The translations under genes were made by a program, and so were the position numbers. The notes under the pieces are model-generated. The model ran no database searches and was not told where the DNA came from. It worked only from the letters and a program-made list of their open reading frames with translations. A stretch of 64,000 bases of DNA, from contig NC_058045.1 in the NCBI RefSeq assembly GCF_020085105.1, forward strand, positions 19,174,333-19,238,332, written 5' to 3'. The DNA is from Siniperca chuatsi (taxonomy: Eukaryota; Chordata; Actinopteri; Centrarchiformes; Sinipercidae). Positions 24,365-35,493 of this stretch are shown piece by piece (the stretch's first letter is position 1; each line of letters opens with the position of its first letter).

Positions 24365-27300
24365 GCTGCAACTGGATGTATACTGTTCTTGTATTTATTT
24401 ATAGGTATATTATGTCAGCATCAGATCAAAGTGTCTTAAGTCTAAAGGTGCACTCACTTCAAGCTTTAATTTATAATCAGATATATGTGTTATGTGTATA
24501 TGTTCCTATAGTTTCTGATGCCATTTGAACTTGACAGTGAATCTTGACAGTGAGAGTGCAAACTGAACTGACTACAGAAAACAATCTCAAAATGCTTTAC
24601 AATTTAATGGGTGAAAGACTTAAAAGGCTTAAATTCAGGTTTTTCGTCATGTTAGGAGGGATCACACTTAAGCAAAGTTACAGTGAAGAGAATTTGTTTT
24701 GACTCCCTTTCTGCTGCCAAAATCGCCAACCTTGTGGAATGAAAATTAATCAAAATCCAATTACTACTTTTTATTTTTCAAGCCCTGGTTTTCATCTAAT
24801 TAGGTAGTGTGAGTCTTAACACCAAATGCAAAAATGTGTAAAATTAAATTTTTCAGTTGTAATCCGGACCAAAGAACATTGTGTTCACAGCTAATTTATC
24901 AGTGAGTCTGATAGTATTCCACATGAAAAGCTATTGCAGGTGTAAGTTCATATTGTAAGAGATGAGGATGGTTATGTAACGACTTCTCAGAGTGTTATCA
25001 GGAAGTGAGACAAATGCAATGGTATCTTAATGTGTCACGCTTTTTAGGGAAGATGCAGTCCCTTGCCAAATATAGAATATTTTTTTACAGCTTATTTACC
25101 TCATCACAATAACTTCACATAAAATACTGCATGTAATGACAGATGTGCTGACTCGTCTATCAAATGCATTACTGAGTATAACTGAGGATTTTTAAACCAT
25201 TTTATTTACAGCCTGTGCAAGTGTCTCATTTTCACACAATGTTCTTGGCAGCATAACTGTTCCCCTCAGGGACGAAATCTAACTGTCTCAGATTTTCATT
25301 GTTACTTTACAGATGGAGACACTTTATTATAAGCTATTTCACTTCTGAAATGTCATTATCATTTCAAATGAATTCAAATGCACCCACATGATGCGATTAA
25401 AAAAAAGGGGCAGGAAAACACATTTCCTTTTGATTTGGACTGGAAGTGGTTTATTTGAACGCACTCTGCAATCTTATTCAAAAAGCAGTTGAGTTTCAGT
25501 TCATTAATGCAAAATAGATTTTCCATTATGTGTGGGTTTATTAATAAGCTTTTCATGTCTATGTACGTCATATGGAGGTATAAAGACTGCTTTGAGTTAG
25601 TACCCACATCTATTTTAGTGTAAGCCACAAAATCAATTTACAATCTTACTGAGCTTTGTCTAAACCAAGAGAGGGCATGGTAAAATGTTCCCCGTCTCGT
25701 TTTGAAATGTTTTTAATGTTTCAAAGCCAGGAAAAGCCCTTGAAACATGCTTTTTTTTCGGCCTTTTAATGGGAGTGAGCTTCCCAGCTAATGAAGCCAT
25801 GACTTTATGCCTCAAGGTTCCCTCGCTCTCGTAATATGGACGATGGGGGTCACAACAAAGAGAGAGGACTTGTGTGTCCAGAGGGAGGAGGGTTATATAC
25901 GTTAACAACTTCCACTTCCCATCTGCTGCCGTCTGCATCACTCAGCATGGCTCCGTAGTCATGGCGATAGCCACTGGGCAGATGATGCGAAAGTGAGTGC
26001 ATTTGGTAATGAATCTGAGCTCAGATGGATGCTTGACTGGAGTTCATTTTCAAGCCATTCACAACATGGATCCCCTGAGGGGCTACAACAGTACCTCAAA
26101 TACACTGCAGCTGACGTACTGAAGGTTACTAATAACTGACATTTTCTTTAATGCATCATGTTGCAAGGTTATTTCAGTGGTGCTAAGTAGTATATACAAG
26201 GAGTTAATCAGGATGTATCAAGGCGAGGCAGATGAGACAAGGCCTCAGGTGTATAAATGCAAGTCACCTCTATTTCTTATCCACTGTCCTCTTGTCCTCT
26301 GTCGAGTGCGGTGTCGTCCCGCGCCATGCTCTTGAATTACACAGACAAGCCAGAGAGGTTAATAAGAGGGAGTATAAATAGTCCTTTTTCATTTCAAACA
26401 CGACACTGGTTGATATTAGCCACACTTAACATTTTGCTTTTATGGGTCATATCTCACCAGAAACAGACGACATCTGCAATTAAAAGCTATGATATCCAGC
26501 TGAAGCCAGAGCATGGTCGGCCACTGCTGCAGTAAATATTCCTTATTTGAAGTCAGCGTGAGTTAAGCTCAAGTCCTGGAATTATTATTTAGAAGTATAT
26601 TCATCAAAAGCAGCTAATGTAGGAGAAAAATAACCTTGTTTGCAACTTAAATATTCCATCACAACTATCTTGTGTTCCCCACAAAGAAAAATCTAAAGTT
26701 ACAATATGCATTTAAAATTAATGTTTGGTTTCCATACATATTCATTTTCAGCATAAAAAATACCCATAACCTGAAATTGTTATTGCTCTGGTGTTTCTTC
26801 CCTTATATTAACATTTGCATCATAGACTGGGATGTCAGTGCCCACTCAACTTTCATCTCCCCACCAACACCAGAAAGTTTGTTTTCTGTCATTACTCGTC
26901 TCTCAAAACACCCTGATGAGATAACACAAATATATCGTGCAAGCTGCGGGAGGAAAATAAATGTCACATTGATGGACGTTCAGTGCACAAAAGATAAATA
27001 ACTTTCTATATTGAACATTGTAACTGAGATTCACAACTTTGAAACACCTGTCACTACTGGTAATTTTGCTTGTGGTGAGGTGCAGTCTATTGGGATCACA
27101 TCGCCGGCAGTGTCACTCCATCTTTTGAATCATTCATGACTGATTTTATCACGTCATTGACCGTTTAAAGCAGTGGTTGTCAATGCTCATCCTTGAGGCT
27201 CAGACGGCTCCTTTTGAGATCTACAGTACTGTGAATTAATAGGCCTTTTTCACACAAGACATCTTAATGTCACAGTAGGAAAAGCACAAGTGTCACTAAT

Positions 27301-27454
27301 AAAATTAATGATGACTGAACTCATGGCATGATGGCTGCTTCAGTTTCAGGGTCCTGGTATTGTTCATGCTGCCTCACTGGGATGCTTGAATAGAGCAGAG
27401 CCATCATTAATGTTATTAGTAACACCTGCGCTTTTCCTGCTATGACAAGTTAAC

Positions 27455-28206
27455 GTGTTTTCCAGTGAGAAAGGCCTCTTCGTTTCATCTCCACAATGTA
27501 CAGGTCTGTGCATTCCTCATGGATGCGTTTCTGTCTTAGAGTGTGGCTTAAAAAAACACAAACATATCTTTATTGAAAATCCTTCAGATGCGCTACAGCC
27601 ACAGTGACCTCTGCTCAGGTTAACGTTGGGTGAAGCTATGTTGGGAACCACATGAGGCCACCAGACTCCATGTAATAAGGATGGCTGTGCCTTGTGCTGA
27701 ATGTTTTGATGTGGCATGGACGGGAAAACCCACTTAAATGGAGTGGAGATGACACATGAGGCGGCAGGTATGACTTTATATGACTGTTGGTAAGCAAACA
27801 GTCAAGTCAATTTTATTTATGTAGCCCAATATAACAAATTTGCCTCAGGGGACTTTAGAATCTGTACAGCATACAACACCCCTATCCTTAGACCCTCAAT
27901 TAAGATAAGGACACCCCCCCCCCCCAAAAAAAAACCTGGAAAAGAAACAGTGGCTGGTAATGTTGCTGAAATGCAATACAGTGCCATACCTTTATCATGT
28001 GTTCAGATTTTAGAGCTGATAAAGGTGAAAGTTGTCTGTCTAATTCTCAGAAGACGTCTATAAGCAGACTGGTGTCTATTTGATCTGACGGGAAAGAGGG
28101 AGACAATAGGAAACTCCCAGAAAACTCAAGTTTAAGTGAAACTTGAGCCACTGTGTTTTCACTTGAACCATTAACAGGAAGTCTTCTGGGAGTTTCCCAT
28201 CAGATC
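27455..28206. repeat. Local duplicate block B ending in a nested inverted repeat
   Basis: Partner of 22,359-22,828 in the same orientation, with extra sequence at about 27,585-27,710 and 27,965-28,095. The right end is palindromic: 'ggaaactcccagaa' at 28,109-28,122 faces 'ttctgggagtttcc' at 28,184-28,197. Outside these, 'gatctgacgggaaa' at 28,083 onward faces 'tttcccatcagatc' ending at 28,206. An inner hairpin is formed by the 'aagtgaaa/ttttcactt' arms. The shape suggests a fold-back (MITE-like) insertion within a duplicated segment. Confidence 0.75.
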
Positions 28207-28533
28207 TAACCATAGACATCTATGGAGCTAATAGACAATTAAACTTCTTGAAATCACTCAGGTCTCATAGGCTAACTTTATGTTTTATTGTTCTGATCTT
28301 TAGTCAGGTCTGTTTTCTTGTAGAACACATCTAAAAACAACACATATTGACCAAAGTGCTTTGACAAAGGGGTTCAATTAATAATTATTTATTGAGTATT
28401 TAAAATCCCTGACCTCCTTGTACATCTGTTTCTTTATTTTTCTTGAGTATGTTTCTTGTTACATGTCACTTTTCCTGTTTACTGTTACTGTCTTATATCA
28501 TTTTGATTTATTCTGTAGTAAAGTTGCTATGAC

Positions 28534-28566
<33 letters not shown>
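28534..28566. repeat. ATT trinucleotide microsatellite
   Basis: About 11 uninterrupted ATT units. Confidence 0.95.
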
Positions 28567-28567
<1 letters not shown>

Positions 28568-29526
28568 ACATTACCATTACAAAACCATGAGACCATCAAT
28601 ATCCAACAGATATAGAGCTTTCTGAAACAGTTAACTCCCTCTGTGTGTGTGTCTGTGTATGCGTGCATGTGTAATCCAAATGAAAAATGGCTTTGATAGA
28701 AGCTGGTGATGAAATCTGGGACAATCAGCTACCAGCAGCATAAAGGTGGGCTTTCTGGAGTCTCTGGACTCATAGATATGCCTCCATCTAGTGGCAAAAA
28801 TGATTAAATACAACCAGATGAATAAGAATAATTTTATTATTATATAGTGAAAAATAAAGTCACAAAATGTCAATTGTTTCTCAATTTTCATGAAAAACCT
28901 CCTATATTCACAAAACAAACTACACAGGAAAAATCTTCATCAATAAATATGTGTCTTTCCATTTCTAACCGCAACAAATTACAAGATGTAACATTTCTCC
29001 ATGTCTATCTAAATAAGCCAGCCATTATAGTATCAAAGCAAACCAGTAGGATAAATCACTTGTCACTATATAAACCGACATCTGTCATGTTAGCTTAGAA
29101 AGGAGCAGATCTGCTGTGCTACCTGGGGTGCAGGCTGTCAGTGACGTAGGCCGCTGACTGACTCACTGACGAGCATATTTTGTGAGCAGCTGCGATATTA
29201 TTAAGGAGGAGGACGAGATGGGAACGCTGACAAGTGACAAAGTGACAACAGAGGGTGGCATGGGGATTTTTTTTTTTGTCTTACCAAACAATAGTGATGG
29301 GGAAATAATTGTAAGAGTAAATAAACATAAAAACTTGGGTAGACAAACTGGACCACTGTTAAAGTGTCTGTGCTCACAGTGTTTCAGGTTTTTCATGGAT
29401 TACAAAGAGTATAAGGTCATATTTACATTGGTTGGAAGTGACAGTATTACAAAGAGTGTTAGCAAGACTTTGGCATTCCTTGAATTTCTAAAGATACAAG
29501 ATCTCTTGATTTCCTCTGTTGGTTGT

Positions 29527-31152
29527 CTACACTGCATCACCAGTCTCTCTCTTGAATACTTGGCATTTGTACTTAATGTCGTTCTCCTCTTGAATTCCAC
29601 TCGGTACATCAGGAAATCTTGTTTGGAAACAAAAGAAAGAAGGTTTTGTGAGTTCATTACAGGACAAAAAACAAACAAACAGTTAAATATAAGAATTAAA
29701 TGTATAAACTATTTAATACAACAATCACAACACTAGCCAGGGGGGTAGAGCATAATCATCTTCAAAACCACGAAATGGAATATAAATGAGCTTTTATTGT
29801 GCAAGAAAACATAAAACAAGTAAAATATTCAGGCTTTTTCAGTAACACTAACAATCAATCATTTATTGCCTTCAATGATAGAAATCCGAGATAATATAAG
29901 TAAGAATCTACCTTTTGAACATCATTTACTAATTTACTATTTAAGTGCAATTGAAGTAACATTGCTCTTTAAAAGAATATCACAGCAACCAGCCATGGGG
30001 AAGTCAGCAAATCCTTTTGAGCTGAACAATTTAAACCAATGACAATGCAGAGAGTGCTGATGTTTGCTTTGTAACTCCTCTTTGTACTTTGTACACTTTC
30101 TCATGGGGTGGCAGCAAAGCTTGACGTGTTTATAGACAACTTTGCATGTAAAAATCACTCTTCTGTAACTGTTTAATGCACCACTGAGTTCAAGGAAACA
30201 CCATTTAACACCAGCGGGTTCAGATGTGGCATCACAGCACTCCAGGTCAGGACGACCTGTCCTACAATGGTCTGAGGATGAGATAAACACGTACCTTTCT
30301 TGTACTTTAAATATTCCTCTGTCAAACTCAGGGAAGAAAACGTCGCAGTCAAAGTCCGCCATGACTTCTGTCAGGTAAACCATGTCACACCACGGGTGCT
30401 TCAACGCATCCTGATCAGAAACAAGAAGCAACAGAGATTCTGGTCACAGTATTAACAACGTGCTTTCCACGTGTAATTCAGCACAATATTAACACGGAAG
30501 GAATCTAAGCTGCACAAGACCACTTCGCATATTAGTGGCTCCAAAATTGAACATTTTCCTGTTTACCAACCCTGCTGGTGCAGTATCATTTTAAAAGGTT
30601 CAAATCAACACTGAACTACAGATTGCCTGCTGTTTAGAGTTTGAGTTTGGTGCATTTCTGTGCAGACCACAAGGTCTTGTAACAGCCTTTCACACCAATT
30701 TAAAAAAAGTGTTTAATTAGTCTGTCGGATTAGGCCTGCTTGAAGTTGGGCGGATAATGTGATGTCACAGCAGGTGTTGCCTTAACAGGCTTTAAACAGT
30801 ATTCCAGTGTGGGAATACTGGTTAGTTTCTGGGACTCCAGACAGACTGGATTGGGGGAAACATGTAAAGGGGAGTTCAATAGGGGCCCACTTTCAATAGG
30901 CTTCAATGTGCTGCTTCAACTAGTTTACCTTGTAGACCTGTGTCCCACCAACACTCCAGATGGTCTCAATCAGGTCAGCGAGAGGGGGCTGGGAAGCCAG
31001 GCGGACGGCACTCTCAAAGTCTTGACACAAGAAGTGGGCATGATCTGGAACCGTTCTGTAAGAGGGGAAATGCCCAGTAGATTGAAAAGGATGAATGACT
31101 AGGATTGGTTTCTGGATTACCTCAAATATCTTACTCCACTTGCTGATGCAGA

Positions 31153-31196
<44 letters not shown>

Positions 31197-32911
31197 CGAG
31201 AGAACACTCACTTCAGTGTTGTACTCAGCACCACATGCAGAACATTGGCCAGTGGGAAAATGGTTTCTGGGTGGGAGTACCAGCACAGTTTTCCCCAGAC
31301 CACCATGTTCATCTTTCCTGAAATAGATACAATCAAATATCTGACACTATACTCCACATGTCAGCTGTTCCCAGCTCTCACGTCTCTTCTTATGTCACAT
31401 AGCACAGGACTGGGTTTTAAAACCATAAAAGTTTGGAGTACTAAATGACTTGTCCCCATAACAAAGCGAGAAAACTGTCAAGTAGATGTGGGTGATATGG
31501 TTGGTGCTCAAATGCAGGCAAAGTGGATGGACAAATCTCAAACTTTGTATGTGAAGATGGAAACTATATTATCATTACTATCTCTATCTGCTGTTTACAT
31601 TCCACCAGACGCAAATTCAAAAAATGCACTGCAGAATTATTTCCTGGGTGTTTACAGGGGGTACAAACTGTATAACTATAAACCCATCTCTACTGTCAAG
31701 TTGGCCAAAAATGCCTTTGTCATATTTACTCATTCTTTAATCAGCTATTTCCTGATTTAATAATATTCTGCACAGTTGTTGTAAATATTTAGCAATGTAA
31801 GGATTTAAAGTACCAACATACAGATGTAGGTTTGGCTCCAGCATTTAAAAGTTTTGACTGATACCCAGCCCTATATGAAGTGGCTATAACATGATGTAAT
31901 ATTGATGTTGAGGAATACCTGGTCTTGACACCCTCGTGACAGTGTTCAGAAAGTACTGGAATTCAGATCTGTAAGAGTCACATTTTCAATATTAAATGAA
32001 GCAGAACACAGCCAGCTGTTATTAATTTCTTAAGTATGGCTGCTTATAGTTTCCACATGGTGCAAAGAATGTATATAGTTATATAACACATCAAAATACA
32101 TAGTCTCTTCTTCTTCATCATCTTCTTCTTCTATTTTACCCCATGAGGCACCACTTTTATAACTGCTGCTCTTACTACTGTCTACTACTAGCAGTTCCTC
32201 CACTGCTGCTGCCTGCTCTTCTGCACCACTACTCTCCCCACTACAGTACAAGTGCTGCTGCTTCCACTGTTACAACTTAATATCACTGGTAACTTCAGCA
32301 TTTACTGCTAGTCCCTTTGCAACCCTTTGCTGCTGTTACTGCTACTATAACTGCTACTTTTTGATTAATCAATTACATAATCATCTAAAAACGAATCTGA
32401 TGACTTTATTGTCATTTGTCAGTTAGAAATACCTCTGTTTTCCTCTATGTCTCTGTACCATCATTGTATGTGTACTTTGTTTTGTCTGTTTTTGGCTTTT
32501 GATCCAACAAAGTAAGCATTTTATCATACATCACTTCGGGCTCTTCTGGTATACATTTATTAATCCATATTGGACTGTCATTTCATAGGTTATATAAACT
32601 TTTCCTCATAACTTTACATAGAGCTTTGTAGAGGATGGGATACAACGAACTATAGCTATACAGTTTTTATAAAGCGACGCTATTGATATACATGTATAAT
32701 ATCAAAACAATTGCATTGTTATGTACCATATGGAAAATAAAGTTTGCGTGTCCAAACTGAATCAAGCATTTTAAAGACCTCGTCACAAATGGTTTCACTC
32801 TTACGGTAAATGCCAGGGCAGTTTTCCATCTTTCCCGATGCCCATGTCATTGCAAGCCGCTGCAATGAGGCGAACAGGTTTGTTCTGCACTTTGTCCCGA
32901 TTGGTTTCCAT
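29527..32911 (-). CDS. Dihydrofolate reductase family protein, diverged (six exons)
   Basis: Exons are 32911-32805, 31968-31919, 31317-31212, 31055-30929, 30410-30295 and 29617-29527. All have GT-AG borders and join in frame to 198 residues (human DHFR 187). Family signatures: MGIGKDGKLPW (23-33), catalytic-type acid Glu38 with Phe39, VGG (123-125), Thr144 matching human Thr136, and a C-terminal QEEN-IKYK block. DHFR reduces dihydrofolate with NADPH in one-carbon metabolism. Several ligand-contact positions differ from human DHFR as I align it. GKKTW is GKLCW (62-65 plus G61), so Lys55 and Thr56 become Leu and Cys. The Arg70 that holds the folate glutamate is Val78, and Arg77 is Thr85. A second, diverged DHFR paralog with altered substrate use or function is therefore more likely than the housekeeping enzyme. 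The frame is intact and the splice sites are good, so it is probably expressed. Its 5' end lies about 0.7 kb from the presumed 3' end of the cryptochrome. Confidence 0.9.
31157..31202. repeat. TG/AG microsatellite beside a DHFR-like splice donor
   Basis: About 13 TG units followed by AG repeats, in the third intron of the DHFR-like gene. The AG part comes within about 8 bases of the donor at 31,211. Confidence 0.9.
32100..32360. repeat. Trinucleotide-rich low-complexity tract (CTT, CTG, CTA)
   Basis: Irregular runs of CTT, CTG and CTA triplets in the first intron of the DHFR-like gene. They create a spurious acidic/serine-rich open frame on the minus strand. Confidence 0.7.
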
Positions 32912-33029
32912 CTCCAACAGCAGGTCAAATTAAACAAGCAAGCAGCCAGGAAGCACAGGCTTAGTTTCTGCAACAGTCACTGAGTCTGTGTGTGCGTGGA
33001 GACAATTTATTCAGGTTTGAGCTCAACTA

Positions 33030-33056
33030 TCACCGCCCACCGCCCAGCTATTGGAC
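33030..33056 (-). promoter_or_regulatory. Compact GC-box/CCAAT promoter of the DHFR-like gene
   Basis: On the minus strand a CCAAT box (33,050-33,054) is followed by two tandem GGGCGG Sp1-type boxes (33,033-33,045). They lie 120-145 bases upstream of the ATG. A GC-box-driven TATA-less promoter is typical of vertebrate DHFR genes. No E2F site was seen. Confidence 0.5.
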
Positions 33057-33616
33057 ACTACGCAGTTTCTGTGCATCCCAGCCTTTCCCCACCCCATGGT
33101 TACTCTGTGATCAGCGGCGTGACTGCCGTAATCATTGATTATATAATCATTTATGACTTAATTTAAGCTTATCGTCACTTTTATGAAACAGTTTACAAAC
33201 TGTGAGAAAGACAGTCAGGACAAGTCAAGCCCTTTATGGACACTTCCCTTAAGCAGGCACAGAAAAACTCCAAAATGAGATTTTACTACCCTTGTAGTAA
33301 AATGCGATAAGGCATTGACAAAGTGTTAACCGGTAAAGACTGGATGTCTTTTTAGGAAGTGCATGTTGGTAATTAAATAAATGAATAAAAATAAGGTTGG
33401 TAATTAACAGATATGAGGCAGGCCTTCTTGACATGGAACATTTTACTACTATACTATAAAATTGTATAAATATCGTTTCAGGAAAACGGGATAAAAAGGT
33501 CAAAACCTATGGAAAATTATGTCATAAGCAACACACTATCTCAAACTGTTTGGCTCGAAGTTCACCTAGTGCAATAAAGAGTTGCTGGTCAATTAGCACA
33601 GCATTCAGAGAATACG

Positions 33617-33720
33617 TTTATTGAACGCTTGTGAACAAAATTGGACACCAGTTGTGGTGGCATTATAGTGCAAATACAAAAAGATAAATCAAGATTATCA
33701 CAAGGTTTCTGTCTTTTATT
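33617..33720 (-). promoter_or_regulatory. Candidate cryptochrome polyadenylation signals
   Basis: Two AATAAA hexamers on the minus strand, at 33,617-33,622 and 33,715-33,720. They lie between the cryptochrome coding exons and the DHFR-like promoter. Either could end a 3' untranslated region of about 1.6-1.8 kb. Confidence 0.35.
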
Positions 33721-35493
33721 GCCATTTCAATACAGTTAGAATTTGGTCATTCTTTATACAAAAATAACAGACTTACAGTCACATGGGAAACAAAAGCACA
33801 TGCATTCACAGTATAACTTTTGAGTTTTGGTAAGAAATTCTTTACAAAAGGAGTTGTGAAATCCCATAACCAAATATACAAAAGTGGGAAATCAAAATCA
33901 ATAAATATGTACAAATATTTATTTCTTTTAAGGCCTCCCTTTTGCCAAAAATTAACAGTATTGCGTCTAATATCCTTTACTACTGTACATCACACCTTTG
34001 TGTATTCAATCTTTGAAAAAAATGTTCTCACATGTACATTCGTGACAGTGCGACTTCATATTCTTGATATGTAGGGGCTTGTTTTTGAGAAAAGACAACT
34101 ATGTTTTATCTCTTCGGCATTTTACTGCATGTCCCTGTTTTATCCAGGTCATCTTATGTTAGCGTGCTAACAGTGAATGAGGGTGTCAGCTGTACATAAT
34201 CAGGTGACTGTGTGGAAGATGTGTTGTGTTATAGGTTCCCATCACTCAGATGGGAATCAGATTTCAGATTTTGACATTTTCACATTAAGGTGTAGAGGCC
34301 AAAGCGCTCTAATAAAATATTTAAGCTTTAAGCAAAATGTTCAGTTCACCGTCGACGAGAGCTGATGCTTAGATAAACATCCAGCTGACTGAATAACTGA
34401 TGTAAAGATGGAGTTTTGCCTCCTGATGACACAATTTCACCCTGATGATGTGGTGTTGAGGGGAAACAAGGGCAATAATGATTAGTGGTTTCATCACTTG
34501 TTTAGTTACGCGCTGTAGTGGAAGACAACAAGTGGCCCCACAACACCCTGATATGAAGATCAGTTGTTTTTTGCCTTTTATATACACTGGTGTTCTTTGT
34601 CTTCAATATTAGTATTTTCTCTCTATTCCTTCCTCTGTTCCTGAGATGTGCGATGTGTCTTATTTGGAGACTAAGACATGTTAACAGAATCCAACTTCTG
34701 ACAATCTGATTACAAATATCATGTAGTATTGAGAGTCCTTTAGACAAACTGATAATAGTATCAGCTGGATCCAAGCGCCCCATTCTGTCTCTTAGTTGCA
34801 GTTACAGTGTGATAACTGAGGCCACTGCAGGGGTAGATGCTATCCAGAACGGCCAAGGGACCATTTGTAATTCTGCTTTTTTACACTATTTGTTCTTCCT
34901 CCAGGCTTTAGAGCTGCATTCAAGTGGAGCCTCTTCACAGCGCCGCTTCTGCGTGGACTGTCCTCTTTCTGCATTAAAACATGCCACAGAACAACCGTCA
35001 GGAAATTATTTCAAATTTATTTGGAATCCACTAACATTTTTGTTTTGTGAATTGTATATACAAACATAACTATAACAGTATAACACAAACATAAATACAG
35101 TGAAGTGAATATATCTAAGAAGCTATTCTTCCTTTTGTACTTCCTTTTGCACTGTGCCAACTTGGCTCAGGGCATTTTATGGTTTTTCAGTATTTCTGGC
35201 TTGTTTTGGCAGAACAACAGTAGTTTAGTTATGCTCTGTAATACAGTCCAATATTCAGTTACCAGTTCTCAAAGACCAACAGCAATCCTGCAGGCGAGAG
35301 ACAGCAAATATTTGATATCACGCTGCCAACTGACCCAGGACTCATGGGTATTAATTTTAGCCATGAGTGTGACTTTGAGTAAATAAAATATTAGAATATT
35401 GTCTGCATTGTGCAATCTAAAATGTATGCATGTATTAATGTGCAAAGAGCTGTATTTTAACCAAAGACAATGTTAACCACCCAACCTGCATAC

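Larger units (their letters stand above)
24365..29526. other. Intergenic DNA between mterf2 and the DHFR-like gene
   Basis: No exon could be supported on either strand. It contains duplicate block B (27,455-28,206) and an ATT microsatellite (28,534-28,566). The final several hundred bases may be 3' untranslated region of the minus-strand DHFR-like gene. Both flanking genes point into this interval with their 3' ends. Confidence 0.6.

Noticed and set aside
18328-29526. Expected slc35c1 beside a CHST1-type gene
   Set aside because: No transporter-like exon was found; its absence supports the locus not being the CHST1-CRY2 region.
29182-29736. 184-codon plus-strand open frame
   Set aside because: It overlaps the last DHFR-like exon in antisense, has no domain and lies in AT-rich sequence.
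29937-30431. 164-codon minus-strand open frame
   Set aside because: Its first part is DHFR-like exon 5; the rest is intron read-through past the donor at 30,294.
29527-32911. Calling the gene the canonical housekeeping dhfr
   Set aside because: Several invariant ligand-contact residues are changed, so only the family name is supported.
34369-34783. Minus-strand frames as a possible extra cryptochrome tail exon
   Set aside because: An acceptor-like site exists near 34,550 but the encoded residues do not look like a cryptochrome tail; the 35,295 acceptor is stronger.
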